Shown one piece after another: positions 6,849 to 16,624 of a DNA stretch of 33,432 nucleotides. This DNA comes from an uncultured Acidimicrobiales bacterium (lineage in GTDB: Bacteria; Actinomycetota; Acidimicrobiia; Acidimicrobiales; SHLQ01): assembly GCA_937934655.1 (NCBI GenBank), contig CALGZB010000164.1, forward strand, positions 1 to 33,432. Reading direction: 5' to 3'. The translations under genes were made by a program, and so were the position numbers. Every line of letters begins with the position of its first letter. Within the stretch, counting starts at the first letter, position 1. The notes under the pieces are model-generated. The model saw only the letters and a program-made list of their open reading frames with translations. It did no database searches and was not told the DNA's origin.

Positions 6849-9800
6849 GTGAATTTTCGATTCGCTCGTCTACAAACCCTCGGAGCCTTTGTCTCCCTTG
6901 CGTTGTTGTTGGCTCTTGTCCCCTTGGTTCGCCAGGCCGATGCTCAGCAGCAGAATGAGATCATTCTGTCGGTGAATTATGACGGGTTGCAGCCCAACGG
7001 CGATGCGCCGTTTGCTGCGAATCTTGATGGTGTTCATACGCCTGGTCAGGATGAGAACCAGAACAATAATGTTGTTCTAACCAACGACCTGATTGGTTAC
7101 CGAATCGACTGGAACGTGAACGAGATCGACGGCACCGCCGTTGCCATCACTGCCACGTTGCCCGAAGGCATGAGTTGGGTCGTTGACCCATCGACCAGCT
7201 TCGGTGCACCCGCTGGTTGTGTCGACGACGGAACGTCGACTATCGACACCAACGATGGCCGAGACCTGGTGTGCATGCTCGATTCAGAGTTCGAAGGCTC
7301 CAACGGTGTGATCAACCCGGCGGCCAATGTCGGCTCGCAGTTCGATGCAACCTCACTGACCTTGCAGGCCGGCATCGGCACTACCGAGGCCCCCCCTGTT
7401 CTTTCAAACACGGTTGAGACATTCGCTTCAGCTCGCCCAAAGGCCGACTGGGTCAAGGGGAAAGACGTGTTGGCGGGAGATCCAGCGGTCATCGTTTCGC
7501 AACAGCCGTCCGAAGAGATGCACGGAGTCGTCGACCCGGTCTCGGGTGAGGTTGGCCGTATCTGGTTGTACCCACTTCGTCTTAAGCCTGTCGGCGGAAT
7601 CGTTGGTGCTGAGAAGATGGATGACTCCAAAGACATCGTCTTCTATGACCATGCCTATGAGATGCCAGATAACGCTGCGCTGGCCACCGGATTCGTTCCG
7701 GCAACCGCCTCGGGCGCTGCTCGAACCGCATGTGGGCCGTACGACGGCATCAGTAGCTTCGCGGTCGGCTCGACCGGCACATGGACTTGTACCTTGGATG
7801 CCGCTGCAACTGCAGCAAACGGTTACCCGGTTGTTGAAATTACTATCTCCGGTCACGACACCAGCGTCCCGCCCGCACTCAAGGGTGACGGTTCGGCAAA
7901 CACCAGCGAACTTCTCGTTGGCCAGATCGCTTTCTTTGTCCCCGAAGCCTCCTTCGTAAGTTTCCCTGAAGACATCTACAACGGCATCTCTGGCACCACC
8001 GATCAGGTGATCGCTCCAACCGACCTCGACCCGATTCAGGTATGGGGCTCGGCGCCGACCAGCTTCGATGAAGCTGGCGTCGTCAACAACTACGCCTACT
8101 GGAACGCCGACGAGACGCCAACTAGTGGCTCACCAGGTCGGTCATTCCGCCACGTCATTCAGTACTCCGATGGCCCCTACCAAGAGGTCTCCAAGACCAC
8201 ACCTGATGGCCGGATCTACCGCGGCGCTGATATGCGTACGAAGGCGAAGGGCGGGCTCGGACGTGTTGCAACCAACACGCTGAACGCAACTGGATTTGGT
8301 TGGGGACATGGCATTTCCGGCCCGATGTCGCAGATCACACCTCGCGGCAACGAAATGGTTATTACTGCCGAGCTCGACCACACTCAGACAGCCCCGGCCG
8401 ATCCGTATTACTACGAAGCATCGGCACTCTGTGTGGCAATCGACAACACGCACCAGGAACTCGTGGCTCTCCCCGCGCAGTTCGATGTAAACCACTTGGA
8501 GTCCACAAGCAACCCGTACATTTGGGGAAACCAGGATCACGATTCCACAACGCAGGAGTCGTCGAACACCGGCCCGCTTGCGCAGGTTCAGGTGGGCGCT
8601 CACCCGAACTTCCCGTACCACGTCTATAGCTACACGCATGCGGTCGAAACGACACTTGTCGATATTCCGTACGTCGTCGAATTCGGATCTGCGGTCAACC
8701 CGGTCGACAACAGCGTGACAATGCACGAAGTCACCTGTAACAACGCTGATGTTGATGCACGCGGTTGGGTTGACTCAGCTGCAGACCTCTCGGTATTCGA
8801 CCCGAACGGTGACGGCCGATACGAAGACATCACTAACGTTCGTCTCCGGGTCACAGGCCCTATGGCGTGGGTTGGAACCGAACCAAACCCCCGAGGAACC
8901 GCATCCTCCGCGACGTGGGGAACCTCGGTAAACCTCAACCTCCAGGTACGTATTAAAGATGACCCACTGGTCAACGAAGCCGATATGGAGTTGTTTGCCT
9001 ATGCATCGCGTGCGTACACCCCGTCGCCACTTCCACACACTCCGGAGGACGTCGTGATCTGGGATCCGGAAACTATGGTGAACCCGGGAACGCCCACATG
9101 TACCCAGACCACCGTCGGTATCTTCAGAGACCACTTCGGTGATGACTTCGACCACAACTCGACCGTTCCGAATGGTTGGTGCAACTTACCATTTGAAGAT
9201 GACGGCGCTGACTCTTTTGACCTCACCGACAACCCCCACGACTTTGGTGGCGGCGGAGAGAACGCCTACGAGTACCAAGGCAACAGCACTGCCAGCTACA
9301 CCGGTAAGTACCCTCGAGCCGTACACGCCGACAAGGTGACCATTGTTGAAGCCGAACTTTCGATCAGCAAGGTAAACCTTGCTGGCCCGAATGATGTGAA
9401 TGCCAATGGCGACCTCGTTGAGTTTGAGGTCAAGCCCGGCGTCGTCGGCTCGAGTCTCGACACGCTGTCGGACATCACGCTCACCGATACTTTGCCTGCG
9501 AACTACGAGTTTGTGCAGTTCACCCAGCTTCCTACGACTACCACCAACAGCAACGCAACCACGCCTCCAAACAATGACGGCACGGCACTTGTTGCTCCGG
9601 TTTGCGCCATCACCGGACAGGTCATCAGTTGTGACTTCGGCACCCAGGTGGGCGGCTGGAGCGACGTGCTCCGCTACGAGGTACGTCTTATCGATGCTGG
9701 TCCGAACGCCACCATCACCAACACGGTGAAACTAAACGGCAACGACGCCCTTTCGGGTCTCGCAAAGACCCAGAAGTCAGCAAGCGCAAAGTCCTTCACC

Positions 9801-12800
9801 GGCGATGCGTTTGTTGAGGCCGGTATCCTCAAGATGGTCGACCGTCACGTTGGCCCTTGCGGTACCTACCCCGGTGCCGGTTCGGCTCCCGACGATTGGG
9901 CAACCGATTGTTCAGTGATTGTCGCTGATGGCAACATTCGCTACTCGCTTGAGCTTGCCAACCAGGGCTTCGCGGAGCTCGACAACTTCCGAGTTGTCGA
10001 TGTTCTTCCTCATCGTGATGATGAGGCTGAAATTGCGTCGACCACCCTCACGGGTGACGGCCGCACTCCCGAGTCGGACTTCAACGGCACGATCGAACTG
10101 GTAGCGGCTTCCGGTACCGGAACGGTCCTGTACTCGATGGACGCCGCAACCTCGATCAGTCGTGACCCCGATGCGTCGGAGCTTGCCAACACTTGGTGTG
10201 ACGCTCCCGCAGGCGGTACAGCAGTGTTCGGTGCGGGCCCATGCCCGGCCAGCAACGCCGACATCACCGCCGTCTACGTCGATGTCGGAACGCTCCCTTT
10301 CCCTGGGTCGCAGTTCCTTACTATCGACCTCGCAACCTCCGGTAACGAATGCGACGACGTGTACACCAACAGCTTTGGTGCCCGTACCGACGACATTCTT
10401 CTTCCGATCCGTTCGAATGACGTGACCGCAATGGTCGGATTCTGTGAACCTGGCGTCGACATTGAGAAGGACACCAACGGCGTCCAAGCCGACAACATCG
10501 ACGAAGACACCAACGACAATGGTGTGCTCGACGATGGCGAAGACACCAATGACGTCAACGGCGTTCTTGACTTCGCTGCCCCTGTTGGCAGCAACGTCGG
10601 CCCCGGCGTTCCAATCGGTGGCGACATCACCTGGACCTACGTGGTCACCAACGGCGACGTTGCCCTCATCAACGCAGTTGTTGACGATAGCGACCCTGCG
10701 GTAACGCCAGACTGCGACATCGACGGTGACGGAGCCTTTGATGGCACCAACATCATCCCGGTTCTGCTCCCCGGCGCCGAGATCACGTGTCAGGCAACTG
10801 GCATCGCTGTCGCTGGCCAATATGCCAACGACTCGTCGATTTCCGGAACGCCAGTGGTACCGACTGCGGTCGATCCTTCGATCGATGCGTCGAACCCAGC
10901 TACCTGGCCACAGGGCGATTCCAACTTCGACCCAACCGATGAATCCACCTGGCCACTTGATCCAGCCATCAACATGGCCGATCCGACCACCTGGCCCACC
11001 GATCCTGCCGACTATGGCGCACCAACCGACCCGGTAACCGGCGGTCCCGTGTTCCCCGTCACCCTCGACGATTCAGACCCATCGCATTACTGGGGTCTGC
11101 CAAATGACGTTGCGGTAGGAATCGAAAAGGCAACCAACGGCGACGATGCCGACACCACCGCTGGTCCCGCAGTTCCTGTTGGCGGCGACGTCACGTGGAC
11201 CTATGTGGTTACCAACTCTGGCCAGCTTCCAATCACCCCGGCCACCGTGGCTGACTCCGATCCGGCGCTCGCCGTGGTTTGTGAGCCTTCACTCGGTGAC
11301 GCTGGCGGCGACGCAGTGATCGATATCTTCCTTCCGGGAGAATCGGTTACCTGTACCGCAACCGGAATCGCCACTGCCGGCAACTATGCCAACACGGCAA
11401 CCGTGTCTGGCCCGACCAGCCTTCCCGCTGTGTCTTGTGTTTGTGATCCAACCGATCCCGCCACCTGGCCAACCGACATGGCTGACCTCAGCCCCAACGT
11501 CGACCCAGTCACTGGCGAACCGATCGAGGTTGAAGACACCGACGACAGCCACTACCACGGTGCTGCACCGGCGATCGATATCGAAAAGGACACCAATGGT
11601 GTTCAGTCCGATGACGCTCCTGGCGAAGAGATCGTGGCTGGCTCGACCGTCACGTGGACCTATGAGGTTATCAACACCGGAACCACCGCTATAGCCAACG
11701 CAACGGTCAACGATGACCAGGGTGTCATCGTCGACTGTGATGTCGATGGGGATGGTGTTCTTGATGGCACCAACGTGATCCCGTTTATGGCAGTGGGCGA
11801 TTCGGTTACCTGTGAAGGAACCGGAACCGCAGTTGTTGGTGCCTATACCAACAACGCAACCGTCTACGGCGCACCAATGGTCCCCGACTTCGATACCTGC
11901 GACTGTGACCCCGAAGACGCAACAACCTGGCCGACCGACCCGGCCGACTACGGCGAACTGTTGAACCCGGACGGCACTCCGGCCGCCGCGCTCACCGCCG
12001 AAGACCCGTCCAACTACACCGGTATCACCGACCCGGGTGCAGCCATCGGTATCGAGAAAGCCACCAACGGCGTCGATAGCGACGAAGCGCCGGGCGAAAG
12101 CCTGATCATTGGTTCTGTGGTTACGTGGACCTATGAAGTAGCCAACACCGGAACGACAGCACTCACCGATGCTGCGGTAAGCGATGACCAAGGTGTCGTC
12201 GTTGACTGTGATGTTGATGGTGATGGCGTCTTGGACGGAACGAACGTGATTCCGTTGATGCTTCCGGGCGATTCGGTCACCTGTGAAGGAACCGGCATTG
12301 CGGTTGCTGGTGGCTACACCAACAACGCATCGGTTACCGGTTTCCCTGCGGTTCCTGACTTCGGAACATGTGCATGCGATCCGGGCGACTCGGCCACCTG
12401 GCCGACCGACCCTGCGGCATTCCAGCCAGCACTTGGCGAAGACGGACTCTCACTTGCCGAGGTAGCCGCTGAAGACCCATCCAACTACACCGGAACCGCT
12501 TCAGGAACCCCGGCCATCGATATCGAGAAAGCCACCAACGGCGCCGATAGCGACGAGGCTCCTGGAGAACAAATCCCCGCCGGTGACGATGTCACGTGGA
12601 CCTACGTGGTCGTGAACTCCGGAACAACGGCTCTTGCCGATGCGACGGTTTCCGATGACCAAGGTGTCACTGTTGACTGTGATGTTGATGGCGATGGTGT
12701 TCTTGATGGCACCAACGTGATTCCGCTCATGCTTCCTGGTGACTCTGTTACCTGTGAAGGAACCGGAACCGCCGTTGGCGGTCTCTACACCAACAACGCA

Positions 12801-13415
12801 ACCGTGTCGGGCGATCCGATCATGCCCGACTTCGGAACGTGCGACTGCGACCCAAGCGACCCAGCCACCTGGCCAACCGATGTTGTCGAGTTCTCGGCAG
12901 CGATTGGTGACGACGGTGAGCCAATGGCCGCTGTAACCGACGCCGACCCATCGAACTACACCGGAACCCAGAAGATCTCCGGTCTGGTTTGGGACGACAA
13001 GAACGGTGACGGCGTCTTCGACAGCGACGAAGTCACTCACGCAGGCATCGTCGTAGAACTCCTCGACGCCGACGGCAACCCAGTGCTTGACGCTGATGGC
13101 AACCCCATCACGACACTCACCAATGCCGACGGAACCTACGAGTTCGACGTCGTCCCTGGTGACTACAAGCTGGCGTTTACCGCACCAGCCGGAGTCGACT
13201 TCACCACACCGGGAACCATCGATGTCAACGTCCAAGCCGGCATTGATGTACCAAACCTCAATGCTGGTCTCAACGCTGGCGCTACAACCCCGGCCTTGGC
13301 ATTCTCCGGTTCCGAATCAACACCATTGGCAACCTTTGCCCTGGTCATGATTCTCGCCGGCCTTGCCCTGATGCTGATCAGCCGCCGCCGTTTCCGCTCG
13401 AGCGACAACAGCTAA
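6849..13415 (+). CDS. Giant repeat-containing surface protein with LAFSG sorting-like tail
   Basis: This 2188-residue exported protein starts at GTG 6849, with GGAG at 6837-6840. Residues 1-32 form a signal peptide with a probable cut near ADAQ. Residues 33-830 are beta-rich, contain many paired cysteines and resemble no domain I can name. From about 840 comes a DUF11-like segment (AELSISKVNLAG), then a second one near 990-1200. Five Ig-like DUF7507-type repeats begin near 1202, 1423, 1576, 1733 and 1889, each opening with IEKxTNG and carrying a DxDGDGxxDGTNxIP calcium-type loop. Repeats end in acidic linkers with DPxTWPTDxxD. A SdrD/Cna-B-like domain (ISGLVWDDKNGDGVFDSDE) starts near 2043. 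LAFSG at 2150-2154, a membrane segment and an SRRRFR tail follow, as in sortase substrates. It is probably a wall-anchored, Ca-stiffened stalk or adhesin. No sortase lies nearby. Confidence 0.85.
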   Translation: MNFRFARLQTLGAFVSLALLLALVPLVRQADAQQQNEIILSVNYDGLQPNGDAPFAANLDGVHTPGQDENQNNNVVLTNDLIGYRIDWNVNEIDGTAVAITATLPEGMSWVVDPSTSFGAPAGCVDDGTSTIDTNDGRDLVCMLDSEFEGSNGVINPAANVGSQFDATSLTLQAGIGTTEAPPVLSNTVETFASARPKADWVKGKDVLAGDPAVIVSQQPSEEMHGVVDPVSGEVGRIWLYPLRLKPVGGIVGAEKMDDSKDIVFYDHAYEMPDNAALATGFVPATASGAARTACGPYDGISSFAVGSTGTWTCTLDAAATAANGYPVVEITISGHDTSVPPALKGDGSANTSELLVGQIAFFVPEASFVSFPEDIYNGISGTTDQVIAPTDLDPIQVWGSAPTSFDEAGVVNNYAYWNADETPTSGSPGRSFRHVIQYSDGPYQEVSKTTPDGRIYRGADMRTKAKGGLGRVATNTLNATGFGWGHGISGPMSQITPRGNEMVITAELDHTQTAPADPYYYEASALCVAIDNTHQELVALPAQFDVNHLESTSNPYIWGNQDHDSTTQESSNTGPLAQVQVGAHPNFPYHVYSYTHAVETTLVDIPYVVEFGSAVNPVDNSVTMHEVTCNNADVDARGWVDSAADLSVFDPNGDGRYEDITNVRLRVTGPMAWVGTEPNPRGTASSATWGTSVNLNLQVRIKDDPLVNEADMELFAYASRAYTPSPLPHTPEDVVIWDPETMVNPGTPTCTQTTVGIFRDHFGDDFDHNSTVPNGWCNLPFEDDGADSFDLTDNPHDFGGGGENAYEYQGNSTASYTGKYPRAVHADKVTIVEAELSISKVNLAGPNDVNANGDLVEFEVKPGVVGSSLDTLSDITLTDTLPANYEFVQFTQLPTTTTNSNATTPPNNDGTALVAPVCAITGQVISCDFGTQVGGWSDVLRYEVRLIDAGPNATITNTVKLNGNDALSGLAKTQKSASAKSFTGDAFVEAGILKMVDRHVGPCGTYPGAGSAPDDWATDCSVIVADGNIRYSLELANQGFAELDNFRVVDVLPHRDDEAEIASTTLTGDGRTPESDFNGTIELVAASGTGTVLYSMDAATSISRDPDASELANTWCDAPAGGTAVFGAGPCPASNADITAVYVDVGTLPFPGSQFLTIDLATSGNECDDVYTNSFGARTDDILLPIRSNDVTAMVGFCEPGVDIEKDTNGVQADNIDEDTNDNGVLDDGEDTNDVNGVLDFAAPVGSNVGPGVPIGGDITWTYVVTNGDVALINAVVDDSDPAVTPDCDIDGDGAFDGTNIIPVLLPGAEITCQATGIAVAGQYANDSSISGTPVVPTAVDPSIDASNPATWPQGDSNFDPTDESTWPLDPAINMADPTTWPTDPADYGAPTDPVTGGPVFPVTLDDSDPSHYWGLPNDVAVGIEKATNGDDADTTAGPAVPVGGDVTWTYVVTNSGQLPITPATVADSDPALAVVCEPSLGDAGGDAVIDIFLPGESVTCTATGIATAGNYANTATVSGPTSLPAVSCVCDPTDPATWPTDMADLSPNVDPVTGEPIEVEDTDDSHYHGAAPAIDIEKDTNGVQSDDAPGEEIVAGSTVTWTYEVINTGTTAIANATVNDDQGVIVDCDVDGDGVLDGTNVIPFMAVGDSVTCEGTGTAVVGAYTNNATVYGAPMVPDFDTCDCDPEDATTWPTDPADYGELLNPDGTPAAALTAEDPSNYTGITDPGAAIGIEKATNGVDSDEAPGESLIIGSVVTWTYEVANTGTTALTDAAVSDDQGVVVDCDVDGDGVLDGTNVIPLMLPGDSVTCEGTGIAVAGGYTNNASVTGFPAVPDFGTCACDPGDSATWPTDPAAFQPALGEDGLSLAEVAAEDPSNYTGTASGTPAIDIEKATNGADSDEAPGEQIPAGDDVTWTYVVVNSGTTALADATVSDDQGVTVDCDVDGDGVLDGTNVIPLMLPGDSVTCEGTGTAVGGLYTNNATVSGDPIMPDFGTCDCDPSDPATWPTDVVEFSAAIGDDGEPMAAVTDADPSNYTGTQKISGLVWDDKNGDGVFDSDEVTHAGIVVELLDADGNPVLDADGNPITTLTNADGTYEFDVVPGDYKLAFTAPAGVDFTTPGTIDVNVQAGIDVPNLNAGLNAGATTPALAFSGSESTPLATFALVMILAGLALMLISRRRFRSSDNS
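10453..12972 (+). repeat. Five in-frame domain repeats within the giant surface protein
   Basis: Five related units begin near 10453, 11116, 11575, 12046 and 12514. The last three are about 470 bp apart and closely similar, while the first two are longer and more diverged. Each encodes an Ig-like domain followed by an acidic linker that contains TWPTD in most units. The pattern indicates recent tandem duplication at the 3' side of the array. Confidence 0.8.
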
Positions 13416-13449
13416 TCGATCGAGGTACCAATCAATAGCGAATGCCGAT

Positions 13450-13475
13450 GCGGCCAGGTGAAACCACCTGGCCGC
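13450..13475 (+). terminator. Terminator after the giant surface protein gene
   Basis: A perfect 11-bp stem (GCGGCCAGGTG and its complement) encloses an AAAC loop and is followed by a T-rich stretch to 13493. It lies between convergent genes and could serve both. Confidence 0.75.
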
Positions 13476-13496
13476 CTCGGTTTCGTAGTTTTACGG

Positions 13497-14240
13497 CTAG
13501 TTCTTTTGCCTTCGGGAGCCGCCGTGCCAGTCCTCGACAATGCCGACTTCGTCGGGGTCGATGCCGAGAGACCGGAGGGCCGGGCGTTCTCGAAGCGATC
13601 GTTTGAGTTCGGTGAAGCTTGGGAATGTGGCGAGACCAACGACGTGGTCCCACAACTTCACGGCGTCCTCGTCGGCTGGAAGTCGGCTGATGACCGGGCC
13701 AAACAAGGCAGGGCCCCCGGGCGGGTTGAAGTGAATGATGGGCGTGCCCACGTCCTTGCCGGTCTTTTCGCGAGCCTCGTCGGTCTCGGCCTCGATTTCG
13801 GCATCCCACGACTCGTCGTACAGGGCATCTGCGAGCTCGGCGGAGAGGCCGATTCGTTCAAGCATCGGCACCACGTGACCGGGCGTGCCGAAGAAGTTCT
13901 TGTTGAACTCACTCGGCTCGATGTCGTGGATGCCTGCGCCCATCTGGGTGTAGAGGGCGCCCATCATGTCTCGACCGTGTTCGGCCCTGACCTTGGCGGC
14001 GACGCGGAGCATTCGTAAGCCGGCGGTATGGCCCTCTTCGTAGTCGGCGGGGAAGTGGCTGTCGTAGTCGACGTTCTTGTTAATGATGCGAAGCGAGATG
14101 AATCGCCAGTCGACTCGATACGTATCCTCGCCCGCCTTCTCCTTCTGGGCGATGACTTGGTTGACCCAGCGGGAGGTGATCCAGGCGAACGGGCATACGG
14201 GGTCCCAGTAGAACGCAATGTCGTAATGGTCTGTGTCCAT
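13497..14240 (-). CDS. DsbA family oxidoreductase, mycothiol-dependent nitroreductase-like
   Basis: The 247-residue protein has a thioredoxin-fold start (YWDPVCPFAWITSRW, residues 11-25), a long helical insertion and a cis-Pro region at GTPIIHFNP. The layout matches the actinobacterial Rv2466c-like branch of DsbA proteins, which use mycothiol to reduce nitro compounds. The active site reads C16-P-F-A19, so the second cysteine of CxxC is absent; a monothiol mechanism with mycothiol is possible. The start ATG 14240 is supported by TACGTT six bases upstream, suggesting a leaderless mRNA. It is divergent from the molybdopterin oxidoreductase gene and convergent with the giant gene. Confidence 0.85.
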   Translation of the reverse strand: MDTDHYDIAFYWDPVCPFAWITSRWVNQVIAQKEKAGEDTYRVDWRFISLRIINKNVDYDSHFPADYEEGHTAGLRMLRVAAKVRAEHGRDMMGALYTQMGAGIHDIEPSEFNKNFFGTPGHVVPMLERIGLSAELADALYDESWDAEIEAETDEAREKTGKDVGTPIIHFNPPGGPALFGPVISRLPADEDAVKLWDHVVGLATFPSFTELKRSLRERPALRSLGIDPDEVGIVEDWHGGSRRQKN

Positions 14241-14246
14241 CCCTGC

Positions 14247-14252
14247 AACGTA
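14247..14252 (-). promoter_or_regulatory. Leaderless -10 element of DsbA-like gene
   Basis: TACGTT on the minus strand ends exactly six bases before ATG 14240 and matches TANNNT. It lies just upstream of the divergent promoter of the molybdopterin oxidoreductase gene. Confidence 0.5.
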
Positions 14253-14253
14253 G

Positions 14254-14283
14254 TTGAAGTACCGGGCTACTGATGAGTAGGTT
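14254..14283 (+). promoter_or_regulatory. Sigma70-type promoter of molybdopterin oxidoreductase
   Basis: TTGAAG (14254-14259) and TAGGTT (14278-14283) are separated by 18 bases. Transcription would start near 14290, downstream of the first in-frame ATG (14273). This supports ATG 14321 as the start, with a GAGGCAGG ribosome site at 14305-14312. Confidence 0.45.
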
Positions 14284-14320
14284 CAACAAGACAACTCACT
14301 ACACCGAGGCAGGCCAGACA

Positions 14321-16624
14321 ATGACCATCACCGAGCCGACGAACGAGCCGAATCCCACCGAAACCGATCCGCTCAAGGAATGGCACAAGTCGGTCTGCAT
14401 CTTGTGCTCTGCCAACTGTGGCGTTGAGGTTCGGCTCGACGATCGAGAGATCACCCGAGTACGTGGCAACAAAGATCACGTGGCATCGAAGGGCTACACC
14501 TGTGAAAAGGCCCTTCGCATCAACCACTATCAAAACTCCACCGGGCGCCTCACCTCGCCGATGCGCCGCAATGCCGACGGCGGGTACGACGCCGTCGACT
14601 GGGACACCGCTATCGCCGAGATCGCCTCGAAGTTTCAGGGCATTATCGACGAGCACGGCGGCGAACGGATCCTTTACTACGGCGGCGGCGGCCAGGGGAA
14701 CCACCTGCTCGGTGCCTATGGCGCCGCAACCCGACGTGCGCTCGGCATCCGCCACCGGTCCAACGCTCTCGCCCAAGAGAAGACGGGCGAAGCATGGGTC
14801 GACGGCCGTCTCTTCGGAGCACACCTCCACGGCGACTTTCACCATGCCGAGGTTTCGATCTTTGTTGGTAAAAACGTGTGGCACTCGCACGGCTTCGACG
14901 AAGCCCGCCGGGTGCTCAAGGACATTCAGAACGACGACAAACGCTCGATGGTGGTCATCGATCCACGTCGCACCGAAACCGCCGAAATGGCTGACTTTCA
15001 CCTGCAGGTGAAGCCGGGCACCGACGCGTTCTGTATCGCTGCATTGCTTGGTGTGATGGTGCAGGACGATCTGATCAACAAGTCCTGGCTTGCCGAGAAT
15101 GCGGTCGAGTCCGACGCGGTTCTCGATGAGCTCCGCAAGGTTGACGTTGCCGACTACAGCGTGCGCTGCGGCGTCGATGAAGAACTCATCCGGGCCACGG
15201 CGCAACGGATTGCTGCGGCCGAGAGTGTGTCGGTGCTCGAAGACCTCGGGATCGAGATGGCTCCCAACTCGACCCTCGTGAGCTATCTCCAGAAACTCAT
15301 CTGGATTTTGGTTGGCAGTTTCGGGCGCCCAGGCGCCATGACCACTCACTCCTCGTTTGTGCCGCTCTTCAACTATTCAGCAGCAGGCAACGAACCAGAA
15401 TCACCAGTCACCGGTGGGGCTGTTATCTCGGGAATGATTCCTTGCAACGAGATCCCAGAAGCGGTTCTTACCGATCACCCCGACCGCTACCGGGCGATGT
15501 TTATCGAGAGCGCCAACCCGGTGCATTCGCTGGCTGGTTCCCAGCAGTGGCGCGACACCATGGAAGCGCTGGACTTCTCGGTGGTCATCGATGTGTTTAT
15601 GACCGAAACTGCTCGCGAGGCGTCGTATGTACTGCCCGCGTCATCGCAGTACGAAAAGGTCGAGACCACCTTCTTCGCCCTGAGCTTTCCCGATAATGCC
15701 ATGACACTTCGGGCGCCGTTGGTTGCTCCTCTGGAAGGCACATTGCCCGAGCCCGAAATCCATTCCCGGCTGTTGAAGGCAATGGGCGTGCTCGATGATG
15801 AAGTACTCGACAAACTTCGATCGGCTGCCGTGAACGGACGCAAGGAGTTTGCTGGAGCATTCATGGAAGCAGCCATGGCTGATCGCAAGCTTGCGGGTAT
15901 GGGCGCCGTGGTGCTCTACGAGACGCTCGGTAAGACGCTTCCGGAAGGTATGGAAGGTGCAGCAGTGCTGTGGTTCTCAGCCCAACAAACCGCAATGAAG
16001 TTCCCCGCGGCCGTCCGAGCCGCAGGTTTCGATGTGCCCGACGACGAGCTGGGTGACGCCCTGTTCGATGAGATGCTCGAAAACCGTGACGGCGTGGTGT
16101 TTACCCGCCACGAGTTCGATCAATGCTTCGACCTGCTCGGTACCGATGAACGCAAGATCATGGTGAACATTCCCGAGATGGTTGCCGATCTCGCCAACCT
16201 GTCGAACAAGCCCACCGACTACACCAGCGACGAGTTTCCGTTTGTTCTAGCAGCAGGCGAACGTCGGGCGTTCACGGCTAACACGATCATTCGCGATCCA
16301 GGATGGCGCAAGCGCGACCAAGAGGGTGCGCTGCGCGTGAACCCATCTGACGCCGCCGACCTTGGGGTCGAAGATGGCAGTCGGATCCGTATCACGACCC
16401 CTGGTGGCACAGCCGTTGCGGTGGTCGAGGTCAACGACACACTGCTTCCCGGACACATCACGCTTCCTAATGGCATGGGGCTCGACTACTCACCTGCGGG
16501 TGGCGAACCTGAGGTCACCGGTGTTGCTCCGAACGAGCTGACCACTGTCGATTGGAAGGACGAGTATGCGGGTACGCCATGGCATAAGCATGTTCCGGCC
16601 CGCCTCGAAGTCGTACCGGCATGA
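14321..16624 (+). CDS. Molybdopterin-dependent oxidoreductase (BisC/formate dehydrogenase-like)
   Basis: The protein has 767 residues. Cysteines at 26, 29, 33 (CILCSANC) and 61 (KGYTCEK) form the N-terminal 4Fe-4S site of the DMSO reductase superfamily. The Mo-bis-MGD domains follow (TSPMRR, YYGGGGQGNH, a VIDPRRTETA nucleotide-binding segment). The C-terminal molybdopterin-binding domain lies at about 620-767 (VNPSDAADLGVEDGSRIRITTPGG). It resembles mycobacterial Rv0197-type oxidoreductases; the substrate is unknown. No Cys or SeCys is evident at the usual Mo-ligand place, where NALAQEKTGEAW is found. No Tat signal is seen, so it is probably cytoplasmic. The HxlR gene overlaps its stop as ATGA. 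ATG 14273 is an earlier alternative start. Confidence 0.88.
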   Translation: MTITEPTNEPNPTETDPLKEWHKSVCILCSANCGVEVRLDDREITRVRGNKDHVASKGYTCEKALRINHYQNSTGRLTSPMRRNADGGYDAVDWDTAIAEIASKFQGIIDEHGGERILYYGGGGQGNHLLGAYGAATRRALGIRHRSNALAQEKTGEAWVDGRLFGAHLHGDFHHAEVSIFVGKNVWHSHGFDEARRVLKDIQNDDKRSMVVIDPRRTETAEMADFHLQVKPGTDAFCIAALLGVMVQDDLINKSWLAENAVESDAVLDELRKVDVADYSVRCGVDEELIRATAQRIAAAESVSVLEDLGIEMAPNSTLVSYLQKLIWILVGSFGRPGAMTTHSSFVPLFNYSAAGNEPESPVTGGAVISGMIPCNEIPEAVLTDHPDRYRAMFIESANPVHSLAGSQQWRDTMEALDFSVVIDVFMTETAREASYVLPASSQYEKVETTFFALSFPDNAMTLRAPLVAPLEGTLPEPEIHSRLLKAMGVLDDEVLDKLRSAAVNGRKEFAGAFMEAAMADRKLAGMGAVVLYETLGKTLPEGMEGAAVLWFSAQQTAMKFPAAVRAAGFDVPDDELGDALFDEMLENRDGVVFTRHEFDQCFDLLGTDERKIMVNIPEMVADLANLSNKPTDYTSDEFPFVLAAGERRAFTANTIIRDPGWRKRDQEGALRVNPSDAADLGVEDGSRIRITTPGGTAVAVVEVNDTLLPGHITLPNGMGLDYSPAGGEPEVTGVAPNELTTVDWKDEYAGTPWHKHVPARLEVVPA

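Noticed and set aside
9912-12191. Long minus-strand open frames (about 300 residues) inside the giant surface gene
   Set aside because: They mirror the repetitive Asp/Thr-rich coding strand, contain no domains or starts with signals, and recur with the repeat period.
14267-15349. 360-residue minus-strand open frame opposite the molybdopterin oxidoreductase
   Set aside because: The plus-strand enzyme has clear Fe-S and molybdopterin motifs; the reverse frame has no family features.
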